DNA of 64,000 bases from Lachnoclostridium edouardi (GTDB lineage Bacteria; Bacillota; Clostridia; Lachnospirales; Lachnospiraceae), in assembly GCF_900240245.1 (NCBI RefSeq), contig NZ_OESQ01000001.1, positions 1,255,672 through 1,319,671 of the forward strand, read 5' to 3'. Position numbers and translations under genes: made by a program. The notes under the pieces are model-generated. The model was not told where the DNA came from. It searched no databases and saw only the letters and a list, made by a program, of their open reading frames with translations. This document shows, one piece after another, positions 26,701 to 34,468 of this stretch (positions are counted from its first letter, which is position 1; every line of letters starts with the position of its first letter).

Positions 26701-27122
26701 TTTGGCAAATACATATCTGAAGTTATAATTACTTCTTTTCCAGCATCAAGAGCTTTGTAAAAAACATCTTTTATTGACTGCCTAGCATATAAATACTGTT
26801 CTTCCACATCCAGTTCAATTTCCATAATGTTCTTTGCCTTTTCAGCAGATATAGAAAATAAATTTGAAAATTGTTTATAAATATCCTCAAGTTGTATATC
26901 ATCTACATTAAAAGGTTTTTGTTTCCTAGCCTCTTGCTCTGCTGTTTTACGCATCTCTTTAAAAGTAATAGGTGAAAAACCAGCTCTTTTTCCAATAATT
27001 TTAAATAAATCTGTAGGAACAACTGTAGGACGTACAAGTAAAGTATCAAATATGTCAAAACTTACTACCTTTATTGAGTTATCTGTAATTCGGCATATCA
27101 ATTTATCTAATTTTTCAGACAT
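23739..27122 (-). CDS. HAD-domain protein fused to a GT-B glycosyltransferase
   Basis: 1127 residues in three parts. Residues 10-230 are a HAD-type domain (SFDIFDTLLVR, TSDMYLP, HIGDNSSADV). Residues about 255-620 are the second domain shared with three other proteins of this locus (LLAYRDGYIP, IYLSRK, ACFDIGYRGS). Residues about 690-1110 resemble a GT-B glycosyltransferase of the capsule KpsS/KpsC-like or CDP-glycerol-transferase kind: IVIVGDM start, MWNQFHALH, YMEFGSLPG and the nucleotide-sugar motif YKPHP at 984-988. It ends cassette B. The fusion suggests that the HAD/ARDG module and a sugar transferase act on the same glycan. Substrates are unknown. Confidence 0.72.
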   Translation of the reverse strand: MSEKLDKLICRITDNSIKVVSFDIFDTLLVRPTVVPTDLFKIIGKRAGFSPITFKEMRKTAEQEARKQKPFNVDDIQLEDIYKQFSNLFSISAEKAKNIMEIELDVEEQYLYARQSIKDVFYKALDAGKEVIITSDMYLPKDFLERVLKKNGYTGYKHFYLSCEIGKAKGTGKIYQEIIADYAQKGIKASQIIHIGDNSSADVRQAKSIGLNAEHVPSAISIFKSKKEWNRLITNNHADTDNTFLIGFLANDMFDDPFFPFASYSILNGDIKNLAYLTAPFLLSATKWILEDSINNHIDKLLLAYRDGYIPEKIYNKLTEYYPKAPKLKPIYLSRKIRYFYASKKENGLFSSIFDLPADPKMSVYDFITKRLLITEDRDKIQALSIFLKHGYGSSKNEIGKSEKYLSFLSELEPLFNKYAFSKVKVIDEYCKSCIENSDKNIACFDIGYRGSVSRFLKDEIGISNIGYHFLATPLLNTSSNKEYNLKSYVQYGFNIPTETKILHALLEDVISLHEGSAIDILKNKNGFSIIKDDSDENPSILSVQDQIIKYCEKFIALFNKDIPQLHFDHYLHFELLVHFLKSPCEKDGKAMLNLQFKDSGFITQNKDLYERWYLSHFKVPKTSTAAITVTKSNFRSSVYNCLDKMHLLPYAKKVYFSLRNFSNKLEIKKHDILPYIAQIDDNLEILRNSDLLNDHNNIVIVGDMVSFDKGICNYLNGLATILWEHGYNMVLLSEATYASLETTQRKIKFYSVIVPELLGKNKYAPEKNVILPTEIQKYVSSNSALCWAKDNWTQRHKDMTETYAQMLCYCSDKYYSQVFELIKPVGIIMWNQFHALHHIINEIAKSKNIPTIYMEFGSLPGTLALENLGQMGESYPSIHYDTFIKEPVSDYDLHRADIIWDYLQSSKLNRNVQKSSEKAENILQKIDKSRPTIFVAGQNDFESGLCPYTSHTQKYHSPIFKSSDEAVVYLAELAKKNNWNLLYKPHPIMNMLGCTTASLPQNVTVITDIDINEIIDFSDLTITILSQTGYISTIRKKPTLMLGYTQLRGKNCTYEAFIKEDIESQIKQALVLGFTEKQELAFKTHIAQMVKYYLFDDLLSRELHYGKSIDMAAEYIEHVFKTKHTT

Positions 27123-27157
27123 TTTTTCCTCCGCATTTAAATCAAATTATTTCATAA

Positions 27158-29089
27158 TTAAATCTTTGTTTTTTTAAATAAATATTTTCCCCAAATACCC
27201 CACTCAGGATAAAGCTCCTCTAATGCGATTATAAAAGGATGCTCATTTCTGTATTCAGGTAGACAACGTTTTTCTACTAACTCAAAACCAAAGTTAGATA
27301 ATAAATCAATAACTTCTTTTGGTGTATATTCTCTTAAATGTCCAAAATAACCATTATCCTCATATCGTTTATGCTGAGCTAACACTGTATCTCTATATTT
27401 TGAGGCTAATCCGCTAGAACGCATACAAAGTCCATATAAACCAGATATACTTTTTAAATTAGGTGTAGTAATATATAAATATCCACCTTCAGCAACATAA
27501 TTATTTAATTTTTTAAGAATATCTATTAAATTCCCGCTTAAATGCTCTAATACTTCTGCAAAAATAACAAAATCATACTTGTTTGTTATATCTTTACTAG
27601 ATATAGAAAATATATTGCCATTAACATAATGAATCTTATGTTTATTGAAATATGAAGAAAAATGAACAGCATTAGGGTCAAGTACTGTTAAACTTCTATA
27701 TTGACCTTTAATTATCATACTTTCTAAAAGAGGAGGTATAGCACCTATATCTAATATTTGGGAATCAACAGAAATATAATTTTTTATAAATTGGTAGTCT
27801 TGGTAAACTCGTTTATAATTGTTGTATAAAAGATAGGTTTTATAAAATTCTGTATTTTCAGTAATATCTTCTATTAATTCACTATATTCATCATAATTTT
27901 CTGGAGTTATAGGATGGGATATTAAGGGAACTTCTCTTTCAAGTTGGTCATTTAAAATACTTCTTATTTTCCATCCTGTTTCATGCTTTGCTCGTATAGC
28001 ATAATCCATAGGTTGAAAAAGGTTCTTTATATTCTTTATCTCATTTAAATTTATAAAATCTACTAATAGATCATTGTGCATTATTTCCAGTTTCATTTCT
28101 GGTGTATTTTCTGCATTAATAATTTCACTTAATTCATTAGTGGATAAACTAATATTCTTTTGAGTTTTTCTAATTAATATATCATCCTTTAAAACCTGGA
28201 TTACCACAATATCATTTTCCGTTATGTTTTTGTCACATTTTACTGTAAAGCGAAAACCTGCAAACTTTTCATTGAATTCAGGGTAATTTCTATAAACATC
28301 CATTCTTTTGATTCCGCAGGCTGCTGTTCCCAATAAATTACCATTTATATAGACTGCAATTGCATTATAATGACTTTTTGGTAAATACCATCCGTCTACC
28401 ATTAAAATTTTACTACTTGTACTATAAATACAACGGCTGATTCCACCTAAGATATAATTACTATTTCCTTGTATTATATTAAGTGCCAGAGAGTATTTAT
28501 AGTTTGGCTCCTGACACAAATACCAAGCGATAATTTCTTTTCCAAGAAGAGGATATTTCTCTATTAATTTCTTTATTACAATCTCTCTATTTTTGTCATC
28601 AGCAGATAAAATCTCTATTAGTACCTGGTAATCCTTTTGAAAATAATCAACAATTTTTTCACTTATTTCAGTTGCATTAAAATAATCATCACTGTTCTCT
28701 AAAAGCGAATTAACCACTAAAGAATATTCAAAATCTGGATTTTTTTCGATATACCATAAGATAATATCTTCTGAAGCAGAACTGTCCTGTTTTAATAAAG
28801 CTTGAATTAAATTTATTTTGCCAGATGTATGATAAGATAATAAATCCGCCAATACATTTTCAACCAATTTCTCATCCATATCATATATGCTTTTTAAAGT
28901 ACTTTGCATAATAACTGGATCATCTTTTAATAAATTTTCAATAATTTTTAATGGAAGTTCTGGTGAATCACCAGACAATTCTGTTTTCATATCTATATAT
29001 GGAAAGTATTTTTCAAATTTTTTAATATATCTTCGTGCCCAAAATGTTCTCCACTTTTGATTCCAAGTCATAGATCTACTGTTCTCCAT
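27158..29089 (-). CDS. Class I SAM methyltransferase with repeat-bearing N-terminal region
   Basis: 643 residues. The C-terminal 210 residues hold a class I methyltransferase: SQILDIGAIPP (SAM motif I with Ala in place of the second Gly), LTVLDPN with the acidic ribose ligand, VNGNIF, and FAEVLEHL. The N-terminal 200 residues contain a repeat: SEDIILWYIEKNPDFEYSL and GKEIIAWYLCQEPNYKYSL about 95 residues apart. The middle part (about 215-310) looks like a beta-sandwich of the carbohydrate-binding kind (MVDGWYLP, AVYINGNLLG). It may methylate a sugar of the growing glycan. Its gene overlaps the Gfo/Idh-type gene by 14 bp. Confidence 0.72.
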   Translation of the reverse strand: MENSRSMTWNQKWRTFWARRYIKKFEKYFPYIDMKTELSGDSPELPLKIIENLLKDDPVIMQSTLKSIYDMDEKLVENVLADLLSYHTSGKINLIQALLKQDSSASEDIILWYIEKNPDFEYSLVVNSLLENSDDYFNATEISEKIVDYFQKDYQVLIEILSADDKNREIVIKKLIEKYPLLGKEIIAWYLCQEPNYKYSLALNIIQGNSNYILGGISRCIYSTSSKILMVDGWYLPKSHYNAIAVYINGNLLGTAACGIKRMDVYRNYPEFNEKFAGFRFTVKCDKNITENDIVVIQVLKDDILIRKTQKNISLSTNELSEIINAENTPEMKLEIMHNDLLVDFINLNEIKNIKNLFQPMDYAIRAKHETGWKIRSILNDQLEREVPLISHPITPENYDEYSELIEDITENTEFYKTYLLYNNYKRVYQDYQFIKNYISVDSQILDIGAIPPLLESMIIKGQYRSLTVLDPNAVHFSSYFNKHKIHYVNGNIFSISSKDITNKYDFVIFAEVLEHLSGNLIDILKKLNNYVAEGGYLYITTPNLKSISGLYGLCMRSSGLASKYRDTVLAQHKRYEDNGYFGHLREYTPKEVIDLLSNFGFELVEKRCLPEYRNEHPFIIALEELYPEWGIWGKYLFKKTKI

Positions 29090-30083
29090 ATTGATATATA
29101 GTCTGAATAAGTTTCATTACAGTAACTGCCTGCTCTATAGTTCCCTGCTTAATTGGCATTCCTTTCACTATAGCTTCATAAAATTCTTCTATTTCTAAAT
29201 CCCAAGATTCATCTGTATTGAAACATAATGTATGTTCTAATGGTTTTCCTAACTTTCCAGTTTTTCCAGCAAGATCCTTTCTATAATAAGTCATACGCTC
29301 CTCACCATAAGAACGTGTTGCAGTTAAAAGACCATTTAAGGCAATATATCCATTTGTGCAGATAAGATCTAAGTCAAACTTATGTTTCCATTGAATTGCG
29401 TTGGAATGTAATGAAGCAACCTGCCCTTTATCTGTCTCCATAATAGCAAAAGCGGAATCTTCTGTAGGCATGTTTTTCCATACCAACTGATCTACATGAC
29501 TTTTAATTTTAGTAAAATCACCGACTAAATAGCACATTAGATCCAGCATATGAATTCCTTGATCTAGTAATATTCCGCCTCCTGAAAGTGCTGTATCATT
29601 TCTCCATTCCGCAGAGAAATTCGGATTTCCAGCTTTTCCATATACACCTCGCGCACATACTACTTCACCAATAAGGCCAGAGTCAATTAAAGCTTTTGCT
29701 TCTATTACAGAATTATGATATCTGTGATTAAATCCGAATTTTAAGACTGATGAACTTTTTTCAGATGAAGATTGCATCCGTAAAGTATCCGCTAAATTTC
29801 TGCCAGGTGGTTTTTCTGAGAAAACATGAAGGCCCTTTTCTAAAGCCTCGCATACAATATCTGGAATATATGCATTATAAGTACACACAATAATAGCCTC
29901 TAACTCAGTTTCCTCTAAACATTGTTTCCAATCTAAAAAGCATGGCTCTGTAAAGTTTTCTAAATTGTGACGATTAGTATCACAAAGGGCGACTATATCA
30001 AATCCTCCATGTTTTTTCATTGCGTCATATCGTATTTTCCCCATTTTGCCCATACCGATTATAGCGGTCCGTAATCTTTTCAT
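29076..30083 (-). CDS. Gfo/Idh/MocA-family sugar oxidoreductase
   Basis: 335 residues. The N-terminal Rossmann fold starts TAIIGMGKMGKIR, and the family motif EKPP (SEKPPGRNL) lies near residue 92. The C-terminal beta-sheet domain carries the D-Q-G-x-H block (LLDQGIHMLDLM) that supplies the catalytic His. Family members oxidise or reduce hydroxyl groups of sugars or nucleotide sugars with NAD(P). The gene overlaps both neighbours slightly, so it is made with the two methyltransferases and probably works on the same activated sugar. Confidence 0.88.
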   Translation of the reverse strand: MKRLRTAIIGMGKMGKIRYDAMKKHGGFDIVALCDTNRHNLENFTEPCFLDWKQCLEETELEAIIVCTYNAYIPDIVCEALEKGLHVFSEKPPGRNLADTLRMQSSSEKSSSVLKFGFNHRYHNSVIEAKALIDSGLIGEVVCARGVYGKAGNPNFSAEWRNDTALSGGGILLDQGIHMLDLMCYLVGDFTKIKSHVDQLVWKNMPTEDSAFAIMETDKGQVASLHSNAIQWKHKFDLDLICTNGYIALNGLLTATRSYGEERMTYYRKDLAGKTGKLGKPLEHTLCFNTDESWDLEIEEFYEAIVKGMPIKQGTIEQAVTVMKLIQTIYQYGEQ

Positions 30084-31051
30084 TTAGTATCCTCCATTTT
30101 TTGTGCTACAATCTGAACATATGAACTCATATTACTTCTTTGAAGGAAGCGTTGAAACTCTTGAAGAATATCATTATCAGCATATTCCATTAAATACTTT
30201 ATAAAATATTCTTCAGAACATATTTGTTCCATCTGGTCTTTGACATAAATTGCATCTAAACGTCCAGGTGTAGACACTTCTAATACTTTATAACCTGCTT
30301 GTTGTAACATGATTTCCAAAGCTTGTATAGAAGGAAGAAATACGTGCTCAAATGGGAAAATCTTTGAGTGTTCACGTAAAGTCAAAACATCAAATCCTGT
30401 ACCGATTCTTGTACTGAAGAAAAGAAGTCCATTAGGTTTTAAACATATACCAGCATTTCTTAAATCTTCTACAGGCGTTAAGCTTTGCTGAAGAATATTT
30501 AAGTATAAAACAATATCACTTTGGCTAATATTAGAATCTGATACAGAGTTCTCATTAAGAATAGAGGCTTTTAAATTATAATGTTTACAAAAAGAGGAGT
30601 TTTTTAATTTATTAATTAACCCATAATAACGGTTTCCATAATCTACGATAGAAACACTCTTTTCCCCTAAATATCTGTAAGTCCGAAAACGCAGCCAATC
30701 TATTAATTCTTCCCAACTTAAATCACGTTTTTCGCAGGCACTTTCCTGATAAAAGTTACTAGCTCGGAAGTCCGTTAATTCCTTACAGCTTTTAAAATAA
30801 CTAATTTCTTCTTTAGAAACATCTGCAATTATAGAACCGCAACTAGGGCAGCGATTATAAGTAATTCCCCATTTACTAAAAAAATAATTCATTTTACTTC
30901 CGCAAATACATTTAGATTCAGCAGAAGCAAAATGTCCTTTAGAATTTCGCACTTGTTTTTCTGCAATCATTAATTCCTGATTAAAAGAGCTTTTATCCTG
31001 AATGGATGAATTTTCTTTAGAATATTCAATGAAATCAAATGATCTTAGCAT
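30080..31051 (-). CDS. Zinc-finger class I methyltransferase
   Basis: 323 residues. A four-Cys metal site near the N-terminus (CICG at about 48-51 and CPSCG at about 69-73) precedes a methyltransferase-like domain with motif SIVDYGNRYYGL and the acid-containing DIVLYLNILQQ. This order is that of C-methyltransferases that act on nucleotide deoxysugars (Methyltransf_13/23 type). The SAM motif I is weak: Y-G-N-R rather than G-x-G, so the activity is less certain than for the neighbour. It overlaps the phosphatase gene upstream by 17 bp and the oxidoreductase gene downstream by 4 bp. Confidence 0.68.
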   Translation of the reverse strand: MLRSFDFIEYSKENSSIQDKSSFNQELMIAEKQVRNSKGHFASAESKCICGSKMNYFFSKWGITYNRCPSCGSIIADVSKEEISYFKSCKELTDFRASNFYQESACEKRDLSWEELIDWLRFRTYRYLGEKSVSIVDYGNRYYGLINKLKNSSFCKHYNLKASILNENSVSDSNISQSDIVLYLNILQQSLTPVEDLRNAGICLKPNGLLFFSTRIGTGFDVLTLREHSKIFPFEHVFLPSIQALEIMLQQAGYKVLEVSTPGRLDAIYVKDQMEQICSEEYFIKYLMEYADNDILQEFQRFLQRSNMSSYVQIVAQKMEDTK

Positions 31052-31805
31052 AATAATCCTCCATTAATTTTTTGTTGGAAAAAGCTTTAAAAATACATTT
31101 ATTGTCATCTAGTAATTTTATGTATGTTACTCCCCCCGCAGCTTCAACAATAGCCTTAGCTGCAGCAACATCCCATAGCATAATTTCATCTTCCATATAT
31201 GCCTCTACTGTCCCTGTAGCAACAAAAGTACACATAAGTGCGGCGCTGCCAAGCATGCGAACTTTCTTAAATGATTGAATTTGGATAATAAATTGCTTTA
31301 GACTGTCAAAAGAGTAATTACGTTTTACCGGAAATCCAGTGGCAACAATCGCTTGTGATATATCTTCAATTAAGGACGGAGAAATAGGCTGATTATTTTT
31401 AAAAGCACCTTGTCCATTAATTCCATAAAATAATTCATCTGTTTTAAAACGATAAACAACACCTAAAATAGGAGTTTCATTTTTACATAATGCTATTGAT
31501 ACACAAGAAAAATCATCTAACCCTTTAAAATAGTTTATTGTTCCATCTATTGGATCTACAATCCAGCAAAACTCACCTTCAATTCCAACAAAACCCGCTT
31601 CTTCAGATAAAATTGGAATCCTAGATTCTTCCAAAATATTGAAAATGATCTGTTCACTTTGTTTATCAGAAGATAACTTAATATCCTTACCTTCCAATTT
31701 ATCTATATGTATATCTTTCCGCTCCCTCAAAAAACTCCCTGCTGCTTGAGCGGCAGTAATGGCTAATTTTAACTCCTGTTCGTACATCTTTGGTGCTCCC
31801 TCCAA
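31035..31805 (-). CDS. Inositol-monophosphatase-family phosphatase
   Basis: 256 residues with all metal-binding motifs of the IMPase family: ILSEEAGF, the WIVDPIDGTINYFKG block, and WDVAAAKAIVEAAGG near the C-terminus. Members remove phosphate from inositol, sugar, histidinol or nucleotide phosphates. Between a hydroxyacid dehydrogenase and a methyltransferase in a CMP-sugar cassette, it most likely acts on a sugar phosphate, taking the place that KdsC has in cassette A. The first five codons (MEGAP) may be extra; MYEQEL, with GGAGGG upstream, is an alternative start at 31790. Confidence 0.85.
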   Translation of the reverse strand: MEGAPKMYEQELKLAITAAQAAGSFLRERKDIHIDKLEGKDIKLSSDKQSEQIIFNILEESRIPILSEEAGFVGIEGEFCWIVDPIDGTINYFKGLDDFSCVSIALCKNETPILGVVYRFKTDELFYGINGQGAFKNNQPISPSLIEDISQAIVATGFPVKRNYSFDSLKQFIIQIQSFKKVRMLGSAALMCTFVATGTVEAYMEDEIMLWDVAAAKAIVEAAGGVTYIKLLDDNKCIFKAFSNKKLMEDYYAKII

Positions 31806-31808
31806 ATC

Positions 31809-32702
31809 TTATATTCCTAAATCTTTTATCAAATTTAGTACAGCTTCTGTTTCCATAGATTCTCTGCACTGTTTACTGTACGTGGAGATATGAGGCGTCA
31901 AAATAGCATTTTCGCATTCAGATAACTTTCCAGTATACGGTTCCTCCCAGAAAACATCACCCCAGAAATTTGAGACTGTTCCATCTTTTAAGGCGTGATA
32001 TAATCCATCTTCATTGATCAGGCCCCCACGAGCACTATTAAGAATTACAATTCCCTTTTTCATTATTGAAAACATAGCCTGAGTAATAATTTCTTCTTTT
32101 CCAGAGGCATGAAGAGTAACTACATCCGCCATGCGTAAACCATCTTCTAAAGTTGGCACTGTATTTATTTCTGGCTGATATTTATCATATATCAGAATAT
32201 TAGCGCCTAAACTTTTTAGAAGTTCTGATACTTTCTGACCTATATGTCCATACCCAACAACTAAAACCTTTAATCCACTAATAGAAAAGCCTATTCTTTT
32301 ATTCCAGATTTTTCTGTGCATATCATTATTTGCAGGGATAATCTGTCGGCCGATACTTAATAAAACACCTAAGACCATCTCAGAAACAGCAGCTGTCGGT
32401 CCATCAGGAGTATTAGATACCTTTATGCCACAAGCTTCAGCTGCTGTAATATCAACATTATCCATTCCAATACCAATACGAGCTATAGCTTTTAATTGCG
32501 GTGAATGGGAAAAAACATTTTTATTCAGTGGCTCTAAACCAGCAAGAAGCCCAGCAGCGCCTTCTAAATGCTGAATTATTTCTTCTTCATTCATTTTCCT
32601 TCCATATGGATTTTTTACAACTTCAACACCTTTTTCTAAAAGCAGGTTGATTGCTTTATCACTTTTTGACGCAAAAGAAGAAGCTCCCACTACAACTTTC
32701 AT
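31809..32702 (-). CDS. D-2-hydroxyacid dehydrogenase
   Basis: 297 residues of the D-isomer-specific 2-hydroxyacid dehydrogenase family. The NAD-binding glycines are in VVGYGHIGQKV, the substrate Arg is in NSARGGLINED and the catalytic His is in LTPHIST. It has no ACT domain, unlike the SerA protein encoded at 50587-51747. It may oxidise or reduce an alpha-hydroxy or alpha-keto acid intermediate of the sugar made by cassette B. Its ATG overlaps the stop of the SIS gene by one base. Confidence 0.85.
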   Translation of the reverse strand: MKVVVGASSFASKSDKAINLLLEKGVEVVKNPYGRKMNEEEIIQHLEGAAGLLAGLEPLNKNVFSHSPQLKAIARIGIGMDNVDITAAEACGIKVSNTPDGPTAAVSEMVLGVLLSIGRQIIPANNDMHRKIWNKRIGFSISGLKVLVVGYGHIGQKVSELLKSLGANILIYDKYQPEINTVPTLEDGLRMADVVTLHASGKEEIITQAMFSIMKKGIVILNSARGGLINEDGLYHALKDGTVSNFWGDVFWEEPYTGKLSECENAILTPHISTYSKQCRESMETEAVLNLIKDLGI

Positions 32703-33292
32703 TAATGTCTACCTCCCATATATTTATCTAAAAATTGATCTAACCAGCAATGAAGTAATGTTGCATGGCAGGATTCAACCATACCATATGTTAATGCAGG
32801 CACATAAAAGTTTAAGTCTCCACTCATGCGGGATTTATTATCTTTTTTCATACCAGAAATAGTTACAATAAACATATTTTTCTCGCGGGCAGTTTTTATA
32901 GCTTTTACAATATTCGGTGAATTGCCAGATGACGAAATAGTAATTAGCATATCCCTATTGTCCATCATTTTTCCAATTTTATATGCAAAAACATCTTCAT
33001 AAGATATATCATTACTAATAGCAGTAATATGTGATGTTTCAGCACATGTAACAGTTACCATATCGGCATTTTGGAAACAATCATGTGATAAATGCTCTGC
33101 CATGGTCGCACTTGCCCCATTTCCAGCAAAAAAGAAACGCCCTTTTTTAGAATCTCTAATTTCTTTTGCCTTCTCAACCCACATTTCAAGTCCGATCTCA
33201 TTATCAATAATTGTCTTATTTCTATCTGTAACAATCATATTATTCAAATAGTCTTTAATGTCTGAAATATAATTAGCAAAATAATTTGTCAT
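32702..33292 (-). CDS. GmhA-like SIS-domain sugar phosphate isomerase
   Basis: 196 residues forming one SIS domain. FAGNGASATMAEHLSHD and ISSSGNSPNIVKAI are the two phosphosugar-binding loops seen in GmhA, sedoheptulose 7-phosphate isomerase, and HITAISNDISYEDVFAYKIG matches the GmhA segment between them. DiaA-like proteins have the same fold. In this cassette an isomerase making a heptose or another aldose phosphate is most likely. The HddA-like kinase at the left window edge belongs to the same type of pathway but is 33 kb away. Confidence 0.82.
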   Translation of the reverse strand: MTNYFANYISDIKDYLNNMIVTDRNKTIIDNEIGLEMWVEKAKEIRDSKKGRFFFAGNGASATMAEHLSHDCFQNADMVTVTCAETSHITAISNDISYEDVFAYKIGKMMDNRDMLITISSSGNSPNIVKAIKTAREKNMFIVTISGMKKDNKSRMSGDLNFYVPALTYGMVESCHATLLHCWLDQFLDKYMGGRH

Positions 33293-33999
33293 AAGTCCAT
33301 ATACCTTTCCTTTGTATTAATTGTTCTGGAGGTCAAAACTCCCTCCGCTATTCTCCAATCCTCTAAAGTATCTAAATCACAGGATTCATCTTTAGGAATA
33401 CAAAAACGCCCTAATTTTCCTCCAAAAACAGGATTCACACCTGAGTCCTGCAAGGAAATAAATGTTTCTTTTTTCCAGGCAGTAATTGCCCAAACAATTT
33501 TTTCTACTGGCGTAAGAAATTGACTATTGATCTTTTCCTTTAATGAAAAATTTAAAGGCTTATCTTTATAAAATGTCTCTTCCTTTTCCGAAATAACTGA
33601 AACTATAGTGTCATAGTCATTTTCATTAATAAAATGAATAAACTTTTCTAATGTTTCTTTGCGCAACAGAGGAGATGTTGTATTAACCATGACAATATAA
33701 TCACATTCATGCTTATGTAAAAACTCATAAACAAATTCTCTGTTAGTGGCCGTATCATTTGCTAATTCTGCAGGCCTTCTATGAAAGCCAACACCTAATT
33801 TCTTGGCTGCTTTCCCTAATTCTTCACTTTCTGTATTGACCCAAATACTGTCAAATGAATTTGTTTCATTACATAGGTCAATTGGGTATTGGATTAAAGG
33901 TTTATCTCCTAAATAGCGAATATTCTTTTTAGGAATACGTTTAGATCCGAGGCGAGCAGGTATCATTGCAATCATTTTATAATTATGGTTCAAAGTCAT
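33289..33999 (-). CDS. NeuA-like cytidylyltransferase for an acid sugar
   Basis: 236 residues of the CMP-sialic-acid / CMP-legionaminate synthetase group: MIPARLGSKRIPKKNIR for CTP binding, the PLIQYPI segment, the S-E-E-L-G loop, and MVNTTSPLLRKET. It lacks the C-terminal phosphatase domain of long NeuA proteins. No sialic acid synthase (NeuB) gene lies in the window, so the sugar it activates is unknown. The ATG at 33999 has a GGAGG site 3 bases before it, and the first codons overlap the YhcH-type gene by 17 bp. An inner Met (codon 9) lacks a ribosome site. Confidence 0.82.
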   Translation of the reverse strand: MTLNHNYKMIAMIPARLGSKRIPKKNIRYLGDKPLIQYPIDLCNETNSFDSIWVNTESEELGKAAKKLGVGFHRRPAELANDTATNREFVYEFLHKHECDYIVMVNTTSPLLRKETLEKFIHFINENDYDTIVSVISEKEETFYKDKPLNFSLKEKINSQFLTPVEKIVWAITAWKKETFISLQDSGVNPVFGGKLGRFCIPKDESCDLDTLEDWRIAEGVLTSRTINTKERYMDL

Positions 34000-34453
34000 T
34001 TACCTCCATTTTTATTACAAATTTTTTCACATTGGAAAATTCTAAAACACGTTGTTGCGGTCGATGGGCTTCATGCGGCAAAAGCATTGTAAAATACCCT
34101 GGATAATTAGTAGTCGTAGAATATGGACAAGCTGTGGCTGTTTCAAAAAAAACAACATCATCTTTAGGAGAATATTGTTCTGATATAGAAAGTAATTCAC
34201 GGGGAAAAATATCTATTCCTTCAGCGCCTGACAATGTAGATTGAATATCAATATATTTATTATGGGCTTCTATTTTACAGTTAATTTTATCTTTTGTTTC
34301 ATAACTCATAACTCTGGCAAATACTTTATCATCAACGATAGAGTAATATCCTTCCTCCATATCCGGTGATAACGATTCCAAAAATTTTGTGATTGATTCT
34401 AAATATTCCCGAGGTAAAAATTTGTTAAGCTCTTCAATTTTTCCAAATACCAT
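33983..34453 (-). CDS. YhcH/YjgK/YiaL-family sugar-binding protein
   Basis: 156 residues of the DUF386 (YhcH/EbgC) cupin-like family. The start MVFGKIEELNKFLP, the metal-binding HNKYIDIQ block and the late LLPHEAHRPQ motif with two His are characteristic. Members are found with sialic acid catabolism (YhcH) and are thought to act as sugar anomerases or isomerases. Beside a NeuA-like enzyme, it fits a role in handling an acid sugar or its precursor. It is the first full gene of cassette B and starts 16 bp after the HAD-domain gene. Confidence 0.85.
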   Translation of the reverse strand: MVFGKIEELNKFLPREYLESITKFLESLSPDMEEGYYSIVDDKVFARVMSYETKDKINCKIEAHNKYIDIQSTLSGAEGIDIFPRELLSISEQYSPKDDVVFFETATACPYSTTTNYPGYFTMLLPHEAHRPQQRVLEFSNVKKFVIKMEVNDFEP

Positions 34454-34468
34454 TTTATCCTCCTGTTT

